Shown here piece by piece: positions 18,683 through 28,005 of a stretch of DNA of 64,000 nt. This DNA is from Parabacteroides faecalis (GTDB lineage Bacteria > Bacteroidota > Bacteroidia > Bacteroidales > Tannerellaceae). Where the stretch lies: positions 36,553 to 100,552 of the forward strand of contig NZ_JAKZMM010000012.1 of assembly GCF_022809355.1 (NCBI RefSeq), given 5' to 3'. Position 1 is the first letter of the stretch. The number at the start of each line of letters is the position of its first letter. Under the pieces are notes generated by a model. That model was not told the origin of the DNA, searched no databases, and was given only the letters and a program-made list of their open reading frames with translations. The position numbers and the translations under genes were made by a program.

Positions 18683-18931
18683 GTATTTTTTTGAAACTCC
18701 AATTACTTTTTAATAGTAAAAATAAAGCGTCAAAAATGATTTTATTGTTCCCCGCGGTTTCATGCTAACTTCATTCCGATTAATAAACCGCTTACTCTAT
18801 TGAATTGTTCGATGGCATATTTGTCAAAAGAGCTCTTATCATGTCCGGTTTGGTATCATTGGGGGATTTTCTGCATCTCTGCTTCCCAAAACTTGTTTCT
18901 CCTGGTTCATAAAATAAAAAATAAACGGCTA

Positions 18932-19025
18932 ATTCTTTAGTTCACGTCGGGAACTACTTAATCCACGGCGTGAACTAAGTAATCCACGACGTGAACTAAG
19001 TAATCCGCGTCGTGAACTAAAGAAT
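18932..19025. repeat. Four 21-bp tandem units bounded by 15-bp inverted repeats
   Basis: GTGAACTA recurs at 18970, 18991 and 19012, with a variant GGGAACTA at 18949, giving an exact 21-base period; the unit is close to CCACGACGTGAACTAAGTAAT. The outer ends ATTCTTTAGTTCACG (18932-18946) and CGTGAACTAAAGAAT (19011-19025) are perfect reverse complements. It lies between the divergent V-ATPase operon and the ATPase-Toprim gene. The remaining bases of this 550-base spacer hold only promoter candidates. Confidence 0.88.
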
Positions 19026-19121
19026 ATATCGGCAGGACTTCTGTTTTTGGCAGGCTGGCCGAACAAAATAAAATAGGGGGTATGAAGAAACCGTCAGGGT
19101 GATTTTTGCAGATGAATATGC

Positions 19122-19150
19122 TTTGACATGCAGGGAAAATTATAACTTTG
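19122..19150 (+). promoter_or_regulatory. Candidate promoter of the ATPase-Toprim gene
   Basis: TAACTTTG at 19143-19150 is a full -7 match 24 bases before the ATG; TTTG at 19122-19125 is spaced 17 bases away, slightly short. Confidence 0.5.
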
Positions 19151-19174
19151 TAGGGTATTCAATGAATTTAGACT

Positions 19175-20728
19175 ATGGAAATTCAATTACCTCTCAATAT
19201 AAATAAGGAAGAACCGGTCATTTCGGCCAATTCGTTGGTGGTGATTGGTACGAACGGCGCGGGAAAGTCTTCTTTTGGCCGGGCTTTGTTGACCCGTTAT
19301 GCTGATCGGGCCTTGAAGATATCCGGGTTGCATGCCCTTTTTATTACGGGACAGCCCGATGAACATACTCCGTCGGACGAATGGATGCAATTGCAGATGC
19401 TGATAAAGGAGCGTTTGCTATTGCCTAGGATCACAGAATACGAGAAGATGATCCTTCGGTTACAGCGGGAAGAGTTTGAGGCGGCCGTCAATTATAAGGA
19501 AGCCTGCAAGCTGAATGCCGGACTGGAGCCTCCTGCTACCAAGATTGATGTCATCCAGCAGATTTGGGAACAGATGTTTCCGCACAACCGGCTGGTACGT
19601 AAGTCTGGTTTTATCGAACTGACTTCGGCCGAACGCAGTTGTAATTCTTATACGGCCGGCCGGATGAGTGATAGTGAGAAACTGGTCTTTTATCTGATTG
19701 CGGCAGGTCTGTATGCTCCGGCTAATGCCTTGTTGGTTATTGAAGAGCCCGAAACCTTGTTGCATAGCTCCATCAAGAACCTTTTGTGGGATAAGATTGA
19801 AGAACTGAGGCCCGACTGTACGTTTGTCTATCTGACACATGATATAGATTTCGCCTTGGCCCGTCGTTCCTGCAAGCGACTATGGATTCGTTCGTACGAC
19901 GCGGATCATCAGATATGGGACTACGAATTGATCGAAAACAATAAAAGTCTGCCGGAAGAACTTTACATGGAAGTATTGGGCAGCCGTAAGCCGATTCTTT
20001 TTATCGAAGGAACCGACAATAACAGTATCGACAACCGGTTGTATTCGCTTGTTTTTCCAGATTATATGGTGAAACCGATGGGCGGATGCCAGAAGGTAAT
20101 CGAAACGACCAAGGCTTTCGGTCAGTTAAAAGACTTTCATATGCTGGAAAGTATGGGTATCGTTGACCGTGACCGCCGGACAGAAGGCGAGATACGTTAC
20201 CTGAACGAACAACATATCTTTGTTCCCAGTGTGGCAGAGGTAGAAAACTTGCTGATGCTGGAAGACGTCATCAAATCGGTTGCCGGCCGGTTGATGAAGA
20301 ATCCGGATGAAATCTTCCGACAGGTAAAAGAGAATGTCATCCGTCTTTTTGAGAAAGACTTGGAAGATCAGGTCATTCTTCATGCCAAGCATCAGGTAAA
20401 AAAGAAACTGGAAATGGCATTGAACTGTAAGATCCATTCGTTCGAACAGTTGAACGACCAGGTGGAAGAGATCCATGAACGTATTCGAGTAGAAGATATT
20501 TATAGCCAAATCAAGACTTCGTTTCAGATGTATATTGAAACGGCCGATTACAACAATATTCTTCGGGTATATAATCAGAAAGGCATGTTACCGCAAAGCC
20601 GTGTATGCCAATTATGTGGGATCAGCACCAAAGAACATTATCTGGACTTTGTCCTTTCTATTTTACGGGAGAATAAAGCCGAAGCAGACGTTATCCGTCA
20701 TGCGATAAAAGCATCATTGGGCATGTAA
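19175..20728 (+). CDS. AAA ATPase fused to a DUF4435/Toprim-like domain (OLD-like)
   Basis: 517 residues. The N-terminal half is an ABC/SMC-type ATPase: Walker A GTNGAGKSS (25-33), Walker B LLVIEEPETLLH with Glu190-Glu191, and the switch His222 in THDIDFA. The second half begins at ILFIEGTDNN with Glu278 and continues to VDRDRR with Asp331 and Asp333, the E...DxD layout of a Toprim nuclease fold seen in DUF4435. A Cys pair (VCQLC, 478-481) lies near the C-terminus. The layout recalls OLD-family nucleases, some of which act in phage defence. Here it is a solitary gene, with no partner such as a UvrD-type helicase, among housekeeping genes. Function is unproven; DNA repair, RNA or phage-related roles are all open. 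Confidence 0.8.
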   Translation: MEIQLPLNINKEEPVISANSLVVIGTNGAGKSSFGRALLTRYADRALKISGLHALFITGQPDEHTPSDEWMQLQMLIKERLLLPRITEYEKMILRLQREEFEAAVNYKEACKLNAGLEPPATKIDVIQQIWEQMFPHNRLVRKSGFIELTSAERSCNSYTAGRMSDSEKLVFYLIAAGLYAPANALLVIEEPETLLHSSIKNLLWDKIEELRPDCTFVYLTHDIDFALARRSCKRLWIRSYDADHQIWDYELIENNKSLPEELYMEVLGSRKPILFIEGTDNNSIDNRLYSLVFPDYMVKPMGGCQKVIETTKAFGQLKDFHMLESMGIVDRDRRTEGEIRYLNEQHIFVPSVAEVENLLMLEDVIKSVAGRLMKNPDEIFRQVKENVIRLFEKDLEDQVILHAKHQVKKKLEMALNCKIHSFEQLNDQVEEIHERIRVEDIYSQIKTSFQMYIETADYNNILRVYNQKGMLPQSRVCQLCGISTKEHYLDFVLSILRENKAEADVIRHAIKASLGM

Positions 20729-20800
20729 AAGTTCACTAAAAGGCCAATTATGTCGCCAAAAAAGTGTTTCTTTGTACTATTTATAAATTAGGAGAAATTT

Positions 20801-22108
20801 ATGCGTACACCAACTTTACAATATTTGTATTTGCAGAAACCGATCACGATGATCATTCTCATCTGTATTATTTCTGTATTACCTTGGTTAGGATTAAGTG
20901 AATTAGGCAGTACGGCCAACTCGGCGGATGCTGCCGTAGCCGAAGCCATGTTGAAATCCGGTGAATGGGTACTTCCTAAGATGCCTTCCGGTGAAATCAG
21001 CTATGATCATCCGATGCTTCATTGGCTCATTGTTCTTTTTTCCAGTTGGCAGGGATATGTCTCGAAATTCACCTTGCAACTGCCCGGAGCGCTGGCATTC
21101 ATTGTCATGATGGCTTCGGCGTTGATCTTCTTCGGACGGAGAGTGAAATTCCATGAAGCATTTATCTCAACATTATTTCTGATTACCTGTGCAGGTATGC
21201 AGAACCTTTCGGCTGCCAGCTCAGGCGATTTGTTGTTTGCAACCTTTATATTCGTGGCCTTGACACAGTTGTATCGTTGGGAAGAAAACTATGAATTGAA
21301 GGGAATACCGGTTGAAATATCGGCCTTGTTAAGCGGAGCGATCCTGACGAAAGGCTTGATGGGAATGATTCTTCCGGTCGTTACATTTACCGTATATCTG
21401 CTGGTGACGCGCAAACAGCCGGTTTTAACGTCTCTGAAAGCCATGTTTTATGTGGCAGTCTCTTCTTTGTTTTTACCCGTACTCTGGTATGTGAGTATCT
21501 GGAAGCAGGGTGGAATGGATCTGTTACTGGATGTCATGCAAACAGAGTTCAGTTACTTCTGGAGTCTGGAAGCTCATACTCATAATTTCTTTTACATCAT
21601 TCCGTTGTTGGCGTTAGGCTTCTTACCATGGATTGTCTTTTTCTTCTTTTCGCTCTTCGGTGTCAAAATGGAGAAGAAGAAAGTAGATTGTACGGGAGTC
21701 AAGTTATTCAGTCTGATTGCCATGATTGTTTTATTGCTGGCTTATGCCTTGATGCCGGTCAAACGGGCCAGTTATTTGTTGCCGGTTTATCCGTTCATCA
21801 CGATCTTCCTGGCACAATATGCTATCCATATTACCGAATATCGCATGTGGTGTACACGTTTGTTTGCCGCATTTCTGGCAACTTCGGTGCTGGCAGGTCT
21901 GCTTTTGATGTGTTTCCCTCAACCTTGGCTTCCTGTTCCGGCAATCGATATCAATATCCGATCAGGCGCTTTAATTGGACTGACATGTATAATGCTGGCA
22001 ACTGTGTATTATCAGCTGTTCAAGAAGATCAATATTAAAATACTATATGCATCCATCGCCTTGACATTTGCCGTTAATATGCTGGTAAATGCCATTGGTA
22101 TGTTTTGA
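20801..22108 (+). CDS. Integral membrane glycosyltransferase, GT39/ArnT-like (PMT family)
   Basis: 435 residues with about ten to twelve membrane helices. The first outer loop holds acidic residues (NSADAAVAEAML) followed by SYDHPMLHWL, which lines up in position with the (D/E)-rich loop and KPPLxYWL-type segment of ArnT and PMT enzymes. Such enzymes move a sugar from a polyprenyl-phosphate donor to lipid A, protein or glycan on the outer face of the inner membrane. The acceptor cannot be inferred. It lacks the large C-terminal periplasmic domain of some ArnT proteins, so it is a short form. Co-directional with the flavoenzyme gene 42 bases downstream. Confidence 0.75.
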   Translation: MRTPTLQYLYLQKPITMIILICIISVLPWLGLSELGSTANSADAAVAEAMLKSGEWVLPKMPSGEISYDHPMLHWLIVLFSSWQGYVSKFTLQLPGALAFIVMMASALIFFGRRVKFHEAFISTLFLITCAGMQNLSAASSGDLLFATFIFVALTQLYRWEENYELKGIPVEISALLSGAILTKGLMGMILPVVTFTVYLLVTRKQPVLTSLKAMFYVAVSSLFLPVLWYVSIWKQGGMDLLLDVMQTEFSYFWSLEAHTHNFFYIIPLLALGFLPWIVFFFFSLFGVKMEKKKVDCTGVKLFSLIAMIVLLLAYALMPVKRASYLLPVYPFITIFLAQYAIHITEYRMWCTRLFAAFLATSVLAGLLLMCFPQPWLPVPAIDINIRSGALIGLTCIMLATVYYQLFKKINIKILYASIALTFAVNMLVNAIGMF

Positions 22109-22150
22109 TTAACAATCAGGAAGCAACAGCTATAACTATATAAGAATTGT

Positions 22151-23101
22151 ATGGAAAATCGAATTTGTAATCTGTTTAAGATAAAATATCCTGTTATCCA
22201 GGGAGGAATGGTTTGGTGTAGCGGCTGGCGACTGGCTTCGGCCGTTAGTAATGCCGGTGGTTTGGGTTTATTGGGCGCAGGCTCGATGCATCCGGAAGTA
22301 TTGCAGGAACATATCCGGAAATGTCAGGCAGCTACAGATAAGCCTTTTGGCGTAAATGTTCCGCTGATGTATCCGGAAATCGAAAAGATCATGCAGATCC
22401 TCGTGGATGAAGGTGTCAAAATTGTATTTACTTCGGCTGGAAACCCGAAGACCTGGACGAAATTCCTGAAAGAACATGGGTTTACAGTTGTACATGTGGT
22501 GAGCAGTTCCAAGTTCGCCGGGAAGTGTGAAGAGGCAGGCGTAGATGCGATTGTAGCCGAAGGCTTTGAGGCCGGAGGTCATAATGGAAGGGAAGAGACG
22601 ACAACCATGTGTCTGATTCCGCATGTACGCCGAAAGACAAGCTTACCCTTGATTGCTGCCGGTGGTATCGGAACAGGAGCCGGGATGCTGGCTGCCTTTG
22701 CTTTAGGAGCAGAAGGAGTACAGATTGGTACGAGATTTGCCTTGACAACCGAAAGCTCTGCCCACGAAGCCTTCAAGCAATTGTGCTTGTCGCTGAATGA
22801 AGGTGATACCAAACTCTTGTTGAAGAAGGTTTCTCCGACACGATTAGTAAAAGGTACCTTTACGACGGCTGTGGAAGAAGCTGAATCGCGTGGAGCCACG
22901 GTAGAAGAATTGCGGGAATTATTGGGTAAAGGACGTGCCAAGAAAGGTATCTTCGAAGGAAATCTGGAAGAAGGAGAGCTTGAAATAGGGCAGATCGCTT
23001 CTCTTTTCCGCGAAGAATTATCCGTGGCAGATGTCATGAAAGAAATCATCTCCGATTTTAATCAGGGAATGGAACAGATTAGAAACTTAACTTCATTTTA
23101 A
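22151..23101 (+). CDS. Nitronate monooxygenase / FabK-like FMN enzyme
   Basis: 316 residues of a TIM-barrel flavoprotein. The N-terminal IKYPVIQGGMVW and AVSNAGGLGLLGAG, the middle EGFEAGGHNG and the phosphate-binding AAGGIGTGAGM plus GAEGVQIGTRF define the 2-nitropropane dioxygenase/enoyl-ACP reductase II family. The EGxEAGGHxG motif also occurs in FabK. From sequence alone one cannot tell nitronate detoxification from enoyl-ACP reduction; a FabK role would place it in fatty acid synthesis. Five bases separate it from the next gene, so they are co-transcribed. Confidence 0.85.
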   Translation: MENRICNLFKIKYPVIQGGMVWCSGWRLASAVSNAGGLGLLGAGSMHPEVLQEHIRKCQAATDKPFGVNVPLMYPEIEKIMQILVDEGVKIVFTSAGNPKTWTKFLKEHGFTVVHVVSSSKFAGKCEEAGVDAIVAEGFEAGGHNGREETTTMCLIPHVRRKTSLPLIAAGGIGTGAGMLAAFALGAEGVQIGTRFALTTESSAHEAFKQLCLSLNEGDTKLLLKKVSPTRLVKGTFTTAVEEAESRGATVEELRELLGKGRAKKGIFEGNLEEGELEIGQIASLFREELSVADVMKEIISDFNQGMEQIRNLTSF

Positions 23102-23106
23102 ATACG

Positions 23107-24468
23107 ATGTCGGTTAAATCATATATTGAAAGCAATCAGGATCGGTTTCTGGAGGAATTGTTTTCCTTGATCCGAATCCCGTCAATCAGTGCAAAACAAG
23201 AGCATAAAGCGGATATGTTGGCTTGTGCCCAGCGGTGGACTGAAGTCCTGTTATTATCAGGAGCAGATAAAGCAGTCGTGATGCCGACCACCGGAAATCC
23301 CATTGTGTATGCGGAAAAGATTATTTCGCCAACGGCTCCGACGGTATTGGTTTATGCGCATTATGATGTGATGCCTGCCGAACCGCTCGAATTGTGGAAA
23401 AGTAATCCGTTTGAACCGGAAATCCGTGACGGCCGTATCTGGGCTAGAGGTGCGGACGATGACAAAGGACAAGGTATGATTCAGGTGAAAGGCTTTGAGA
23501 CAGCCTTACAGGAAGGACTGCTGAACTGTAATGTCAAGTTTATCTTCGAAGGAGAAGAAGAAATCGGTTCGCCTAGTCTGGAAGCTTTCTGCCAGGAACA
23601 CAAAGAACTCCTGAAGTCAGATATCATCCTGGTCTCGGATACCAGCATGGTAAGTGCCGAAGTTCCTTCCTTAACGACGGGTCTGAGAGGACTGGCATAT
23701 TGGGAATTGGAAGTAACCGGACCGAACCGCGATCTGCATTCCGGTCATTTCGGTGGTGCAGTAGCCAATCCGATCAATGTCTTGTGTAAGATAATTGCAG
23801 ATATCACCGATGCGGACGGTCGTATTACCATTCCGGGCTTTTATGACGATGTAGAAGAATTATCGCAAGAGGAACGGGATATGATTGCACAAGTTCCGTT
23901 TGATGAAACCAAGTACAAACAGGCGATTGACGTAAACGCCCTCTTCGGTGAAAAAGGATATTCGACACTGGAACGGAACAGTTGCCGGCCTTCGTTCGAT
24001 GTTTGCGGAATCTGGGGCGGTTATATCGAAGAAGGAAGCAAAACAGTTCTTCCGTCGAAAGCTTATGCCAAAGTTTCCTGCCGTTTGGTTCCTCACCAGC
24101 AACACGAGAAGATTTCAAAGTTGTTTGAGGACTATATAAATAAGGTAGCACCCGACTATGTAAAAGTAAAAGTAACGCCGAAGCATGGCGGAGAAGGATA
24201 TGTTTGTCCGATTGATATGCCGGCTTACCGGGCAGCCGAGAAAGCTGTGGGTATTGCTTTCGGGAAGAAGCCTTTGGCCGTACGTCGGGGCGGAAGTATT
24301 CCTATTATTTCTACGTTCGAACAGGTTTTGGGCGTTAAGACCGTTCTGATGGGATTTGGTTTGGAACAGAATGCTATCCATTCTCCCAATGAGAGCTGCC
24401 GCCTTGATTATTTCTTAAAGGGAATCGAATCGGTGGCCGAGTTTTATCGGGAATATACGAAGAAGTAA
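23107..24468 (+). CDS. M20 family metallodipeptidase
   Basis: 453 residues with the M20 metal-ligand series: His and Asp in YAHYDVMPAEP, Asp in RGADDDKGQ, the Glu pair in FEGEEEIGSPS, Asp in VSDTSM and the late His in NAIHSPNES. The HSGHFGGAVANP segment opens the lid domain with its conserved His. No signal peptide, so it acts in the cytosol, releasing amino acids from di- or short peptides (CNDP/DapE-like branch). It ends the three-gene run that starts with the glycosyltransferase. Confidence 0.92.
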   Translation: MSVKSYIESNQDRFLEELFSLIRIPSISAKQEHKADMLACAQRWTEVLLLSGADKAVVMPTTGNPIVYAEKIISPTAPTVLVYAHYDVMPAEPLELWKSNPFEPEIRDGRIWARGADDDKGQGMIQVKGFETALQEGLLNCNVKFIFEGEEEIGSPSLEAFCQEHKELLKSDIILVSDTSMVSAEVPSLTTGLRGLAYWELEVTGPNRDLHSGHFGGAVANPINVLCKIIADITDADGRITIPGFYDDVEELSQEERDMIAQVPFDETKYKQAIDVNALFGEKGYSTLERNSCRPSFDVCGIWGGYIEEGSKTVLPSKAYAKVSCRLVPHQQHEKISKLFEDYINKVAPDYVKVKVTPKHGGEGYVCPIDMPAYRAAEKAVGIAFGKKPLAVRRGGSIPIISTFEQVLGVKTVLMGFGLEQNAIHSPNESCRLDYFLKGIESVAEFYREYTKK

Positions 24469-24585
24469 GTCGGAGATTTCTTTTCCTTACTAGGAAGAAT
24501 TTGTTCGGAAAACTTTTCTCAGGGAGTTTGGAAAGCAGTAAAACGCAATTATTACTCGGTTTTGAGAATAAAATTGTAAGAAATA

Positions 24586-24615
24586 TTTGCAGATTCAATA
24601 TTTATTGTAACTTTG
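24586..24615 (+). promoter_or_regulatory. Promoter of the his operon
   Basis: TAACTTTG (24608-24615) with TTTG at 24586-24589, spaced 18 bases, stands 25 bases before the leader peptide start codon. Confidence 0.65.
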
Positions 24616-24640
24616 CAAGCGTAATAAAAAGCGAATTAAA

Positions 24641-24694
24641 ATGAGAACAGGTAATTTACATCATCATCACCATTATGGCAACAACGGGCAATAG
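24641..24694 (+). CDS. hisL: his operon leader peptide (five consecutive His codons)
   Basis: A 17-codon frame, MRTGNLHHHHHYGNNGQ, starts right after the his promoter and ends 123 bases before hisG. Five adjacent His codons (CAT CAT CAT CAC CAT) are the classic sensor for charged tRNA-His: when histidine is scarce the ribosome stalls there. The downstream RNA can then fold either as antiterminator or terminator. It is too short for standard gene callers but the His run, promoter spacing and attenuator make it compelling. Confidence 0.92.
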   Translation: MRTGNLHHHHHYGNNGQ

Positions 24695-24776
24695 TTCGGT
24701 GAGTTTTGATGGTATGTAAATACTTGAGAAGATAAAGGCGAAGGCTTACCGGATTTCGGTAGGCCTTTTTCTTTTT
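24695..24776 (+). promoter_or_regulatory. Transcription attenuator of the his operon
   Basis: The terminator is GGCTTACCG (24743-24751) with CGGTAGGCC (24757-24765), followed by TTTTTCTTTTT. A competing antiterminator is visible: TTCGGTGAG (24695-24703), just after the leader stop, can pair over nine bases, two of them G-U, with CTTACCGGA (24745-24753), which would consume the terminator's left arm. A ribosome at the leader stop would mask 24695-24703 and allow termination; one stalled at the His codons would leave it free. Confidence 0.85.
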
Positions 24777-24817
24777 ATCGTAGTTCAGTCAATAATAACA
24801 ATTAAAATAGGAAATGT

Positions 24818-25669
24818 ATGTTACGAATTGCAGTACAGTCGAAAGGACGCTTGTATGACGAGACAATGATGCTTCTGGAAGAAGCCGGTATCAAACTGAA
24901 CAAAGCCAAAAGAACATTGCTTCTTTCGGCAAAGGATTTCCCGGTTGAAGTCCTTTTCTTGCGGGATGATGATATTCCACAATCGGTTGCCAACGGAACG
25001 GCCGATGTCGGTATTGTCGGTGAAAACGAATATGTGGAAAAGGGATCGGAAGCCGAACTGATCAAACGTTTGGGATTCAGTAAGTGCCGTCTCTCTTTGG
25101 CGATTCCCAAAGACGAAGATTATAATGGAGTTACCTGGTTTGAAGGTAAAACGATTGCAACTTCTTATCCGGGAATCCTGAAGACTTTCCTGCAGGAGAA
25201 AGGAATCAAAGCCAACACTCACGTAATTACCGGATCGGTAGAAATTGCTCCGGGCATTGGATTGGCTGATGCAATCTTCGATATTGTCAGCTCCGGCAGT
25301 ACGTTGGTAAGTAACCAGCTGAAAGAAGTTGAAGTTGTCATGCAAAGCGAAGCCTTGTTGATCGGAAATAAAGACCTGACCGACGAGAAACGGGAAATCC
25401 TGAATGAACTATTGTTCCGCTTCGAAGCCATCCAGATGGCAGAAGGAAAAAAATATGTACTTTTGAATGCTCCGAAAGATAAATTAGACGAAATCATCGA
25501 AGTATTGCCAGGAATGAAGAGCCCGACCGTAACACCTTTGGCAAACGGCGAATGGGTTTCGGTTCAGTCGGTGATAGCTGAGAAACATTTCTGGGAAATC
25601 ATTGGGAAACTGAAATCCTTGGGTGCAGAAGGAATCTTGGTATTGCCAATCGAGAAAATGATATTATAA
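24818..25669 (+). CDS. hisG: ATP phosphoribosyltransferase, long form
   Basis: 283 residues, the HisG_L length with a C-terminal ACT-like regulatory domain (about 210-283) that mediates histidine feedback, so no HisZ partner is needed. It opens with LRIAVQSKGRLYDETMMLLEEAG and holds the PRPP site near DAIFDIVSSGSTLVSNQL. It catalyses the first committed step of histidine synthesis, ATP plus PRPP to PR-ATP. First gene after the attenuator. Confidence 0.97.
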   Translation: MLRIAVQSKGRLYDETMMLLEEAGIKLNKAKRTLLLSAKDFPVEVLFLRDDDIPQSVANGTADVGIVGENEYVEKGSEAELIKRLGFSKCRLSLAIPKDEDYNGVTWFEGKTIATSYPGILKTFLQEKGIKANTHVITGSVEIAPGIGLADAIFDIVSSGSTLVSNQLKEVEVVMQSEALLIGNKDLTDEKREILNELLFRFEAIQMAEGKKYVLLNAPKDKLDEIIEVLPGMKSPTVTPLANGEWVSVQSVIAEKHFWEIIGKLKSLGAEGILVLPIEKMIL

Positions 25670-25680
25670 TAGGTATAGGT

Positions 25681-26961
25681 ATGGAAATAATAAAATACCC
25701 TGAATACACCGAATGGAAAAATATTTCCAAACGTGCGACGATGGATGTCAGTACGTTGTTTGACACCGTTCGTCAGGTACTGGATGATGTCCGCATAAAT
25801 GGTGATGCGGCTATCCGCAAGTATGAAAAGCAATTCGATAAAGTCGATTTGACCGACCTCTTAGTATCAGAAGAAGAAATAGCTGAAGCTGAAAGTCTGG
25901 TTTCTGAAGACTTGAAACAAGCCATTCGGACAGCAAAAGAGAATATAGAAACCTTCCACGCTTCCCAGCGCTTTGAAGGGAAAAAGATCCAGACCGCTCC
26001 GGGTGTTGTCTGTTGGCAAAAAGCTGTTCCAATCGAGAAGGTTGGTTTATATGTTCCCGGCGGAACGGCTCCGTTGTTTTCTACCGTATTGATGCTGGCA
26101 GTTCCGGCTCAGATTGCCGGTTGCAAGGAGATCGTTTTATGTACACCGCCTTCTAAAACGGGAAAGATACATCCGGCCATTCTGTTTGCAGCTAAAGTTT
26201 CCGGTGTGAACAAGATTTGTAAAGTCGGAGGTAGCCAGGCCATTGCAGCAATGGCATACGGGACGGAATCCATACCGAAGGTGTATAAGATATTCGGTCC
26301 CGGAAACCAGTATGTAACAGCTGCCAAACAATGGGTTAGCCTGAAAGAAGTGGCAATCGATATGCCCGCCGGTCCTTCGGAAGTAGAAGTAATTGCCGAT
26401 GAATTCGCTAATCCTGACTTTATTGCGGCCGATTTTCTCTCACAAGCCGAACATGGAGTTGACAGTCAGGCTATTTTGGTAACAACAACCGAAGCAATTG
26501 TAGAACCTGTCGTAAAAGCTATCGAAGAACAGTTGAAACGTTTGCCTCGTCTGGAAATTACCGAGAAGGCTTTGGCACACAGTCGTATCATTGTATTGAA
26601 GAATACGCAGGAAGTGATTGACTTTACCAATTATTATGCCCCGGAACATCTGATTATTCAAACCCGCGATTACGGTGAAATCGCCGAAAAGATCCGGAAT
26701 GCGGGAAGTGTATTTATGGGACCTTATACGCCGGAAAGTGCAGGCGATTACGCTTCGGGTACGAATCATACGTTGCCGACCAATGGATATGCCCATGCTT
26801 ATAGTGGCGTAAATTTGGATAGCTTTATCAAGAAGATGACATTTCAGGAAATCAGTGCGGATGGAATCCGCCAATTGGGAGATACCATCCGTACGATGGC
26901 AGCCAATGAGGAACTGGAAGCTCACCGTAATGCAGTAACCGTTAGATTGAATGCCTTATGA
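25681..26961 (+). CDS. hisD: Histidinol dehydrogenase
   Basis: 426 residues, the normal size. Typical segments are [35 protein letters not shown], the zinc-site region [11 protein letters not shown] and the catalytic Glu-His in YAPEHLII. It oxidises histidinol to histidine in two NAD steps, the end of the pathway. It lies 11 bases after hisG, and its stop overlaps the hisC start. Confidence 0.97.
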   Translation: MEIIKYPEYTEWKNISKRATMDVSTLFDTVRQVLDDVRINGDAAIRKYEKQFDKVDLTDLLVSEEEIAEAESLVSEDLKQAIRTAKENIETFHASQRFEGKKIQTAPGVVCWQKAVPIEKVGLYVPGGTAPLFSTVLMLAVPAQIAGCKEIVLCTPPSKTGKIHPAILFAAKVSGVNKICKVGGSQAIAAMAYGTESIPKVYKIFGPGNQYVTAAKQWVSLKEVAIDMPAGPSEVEVIADEFANPDFIAADFLSQAEHGVDSQAILVTTTEAIVEPVVKAIEEQLKRLPRLEITEKALAHSRIIVLKNTQEVIDFTNYYAPEHLIIQTRDYGEIAEKIRNAGSVFMGPYTPESAGDYASGTNHTLPTNGYAHAYSGVNLDSFIKKMTFQEISADGIRQLGDTIRTMAANEELEAHRNAVTVRLNAL

Positions 26962-28004
26962 ATACAAATAAAACATTTGACGTAAATGCTTGGGTTCGCC
27001 CAAATATTCGGGAGATGAAACCCTATTCATCCGCCCGGGATGAGTTTCATGGAACAGCATCTGTCTTTTTGGATGCCAACGAAAATCCGTACAATGCTCC
27101 GTATAACCGCTATCCGGACCCGATGCAATGGCGGTTAAAAGAAAAGGTTTCGGCCATAAAAGGTGTTCCCAAGGAATGTATTCTGTTAGGAAACGGTAGC
27201 GATGAGCCGATTGATTTAATCATGCGTGCTTTTTGTGAGCCGGGAAAAGATGCAATCCTTACCCTGGATCCTACTTATGGTATGTACCAGGTTGCAGCAG
27301 AAATCAATCATGTGGCTTGTAGAAAAGTGAAATTAACTCCGGATTTCCAAATCGACATGCCTGCTTTTCTCTCAGAGATTGATGATACGGTGAAAGCAAT
27401 TTATCTGTGCTCTCCCAATAATCCGACGGGTAATAGTCTGAATCGGAAAGATATCTATCAGCTATTAGATACGTTCGAAGGCATTGTGGTGATAGACGAA
27501 GCCTACATTGATTTCTCTTCTTCTCCTTCTTTTACTAAAGATTTAAGTAAATACCCCAATCTGGTTGTGTTTCAGACCTTATCCAAAGCATGGGGCGCTG
27601 CCGGAATCCGTTTAGGTATGGCTTTTGCGTCTGCTGAGATTATTTCGGTATTGAATAAAATCAAGTATCCCTATAATGTCAATCAGTTGACTCAAGAGAA
27701 GGCTTGGGAGATTCTGGATAATCAGGAAGCGATGAAGTCGCAACTTACTTTGATCCTTTCCGAACGTACACGGATGCAGCAGGAGTTATCAGCCATACCG
27801 TTGGTGAAGAAGATTTATCCGACGGATGCAAACTTTATTCTGACAGATGTTGGTAATGCCGATCAGGTTTATCAAAAGTTGGTAGAACAAGGTATTATCG
27901 TTCGAAACCGGAATAAGGTAGCGCTTTGTGCGGGTTGTCTTCGTATTACGGTTGGAACAGAAGATGAGAATACTGCTTTATTGAATGCCCTTAAATCCAT
28001 ATAA
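26958..28004 (+). CDS. hisC: Histidinol-phosphate aminotransferase
   Basis: 348 residues of a fold-type I PLP enzyme. [18 protein letters not shown] opens it; [16 protein letters not shown] and the PLP lysine in [14 protein letters not shown] follow. It makes histidinol phosphate from imidazole acetol phosphate. Start and hisD stop overlap by four bases (ATGA), a sign of coupled translation. Confidence 0.97.
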   Translation: MNTNKTFDVNAWVRPNIREMKPYSSARDEFHGTASVFLDANENPYNAPYNRYPDPMQWRLKEKVSAIKGVPKECILLGNGSDEPIDLIMRAFCEPGKDAILTLDPTYGMYQVAAEINHVACRKVKLTPDFQIDMPAFLSEIDDTVKAIYLCSPNNPTGNSLNRKDIYQLLDTFEGIVVIDEAYIDFSSSPSFTKDLSKYPNLVVFQTLSKAWGAAGIRLGMAFASAEIISVLNKIKYPYNVNQLTQEKAWEILDNQEAMKSQLTLILSERTRMQQELSAIPLVKKIYPTDANFILTDVGNADQVYQKLVEQGIIVRNRNKVALCAGCLRITVGTEDENTALLNALKSI

Positions 28005-28005
28005 G

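Noticed and set aside
18932..19025. CRISPR or insertion sequence ends at the 21-bp array
   Set aside because: Units abut with no spacers, and there is no transposase or target duplication. It is too short for a MITE with certainty, so it is kept as a repeat only.
19175..20728. Calling the ATPase-Toprim gene a confirmed phage defence system
   Set aside because: It has no helicase or toxin partner and no other defence gene nearby; only the domain layout supports the idea.
22151..23101. Calling the flavoenzyme fabK
   Set aside because: Motifs are shared by nitronate monooxygenases and FabK, and no fatty-acid gene is adjacent, so a symbol would overstate the evidence.
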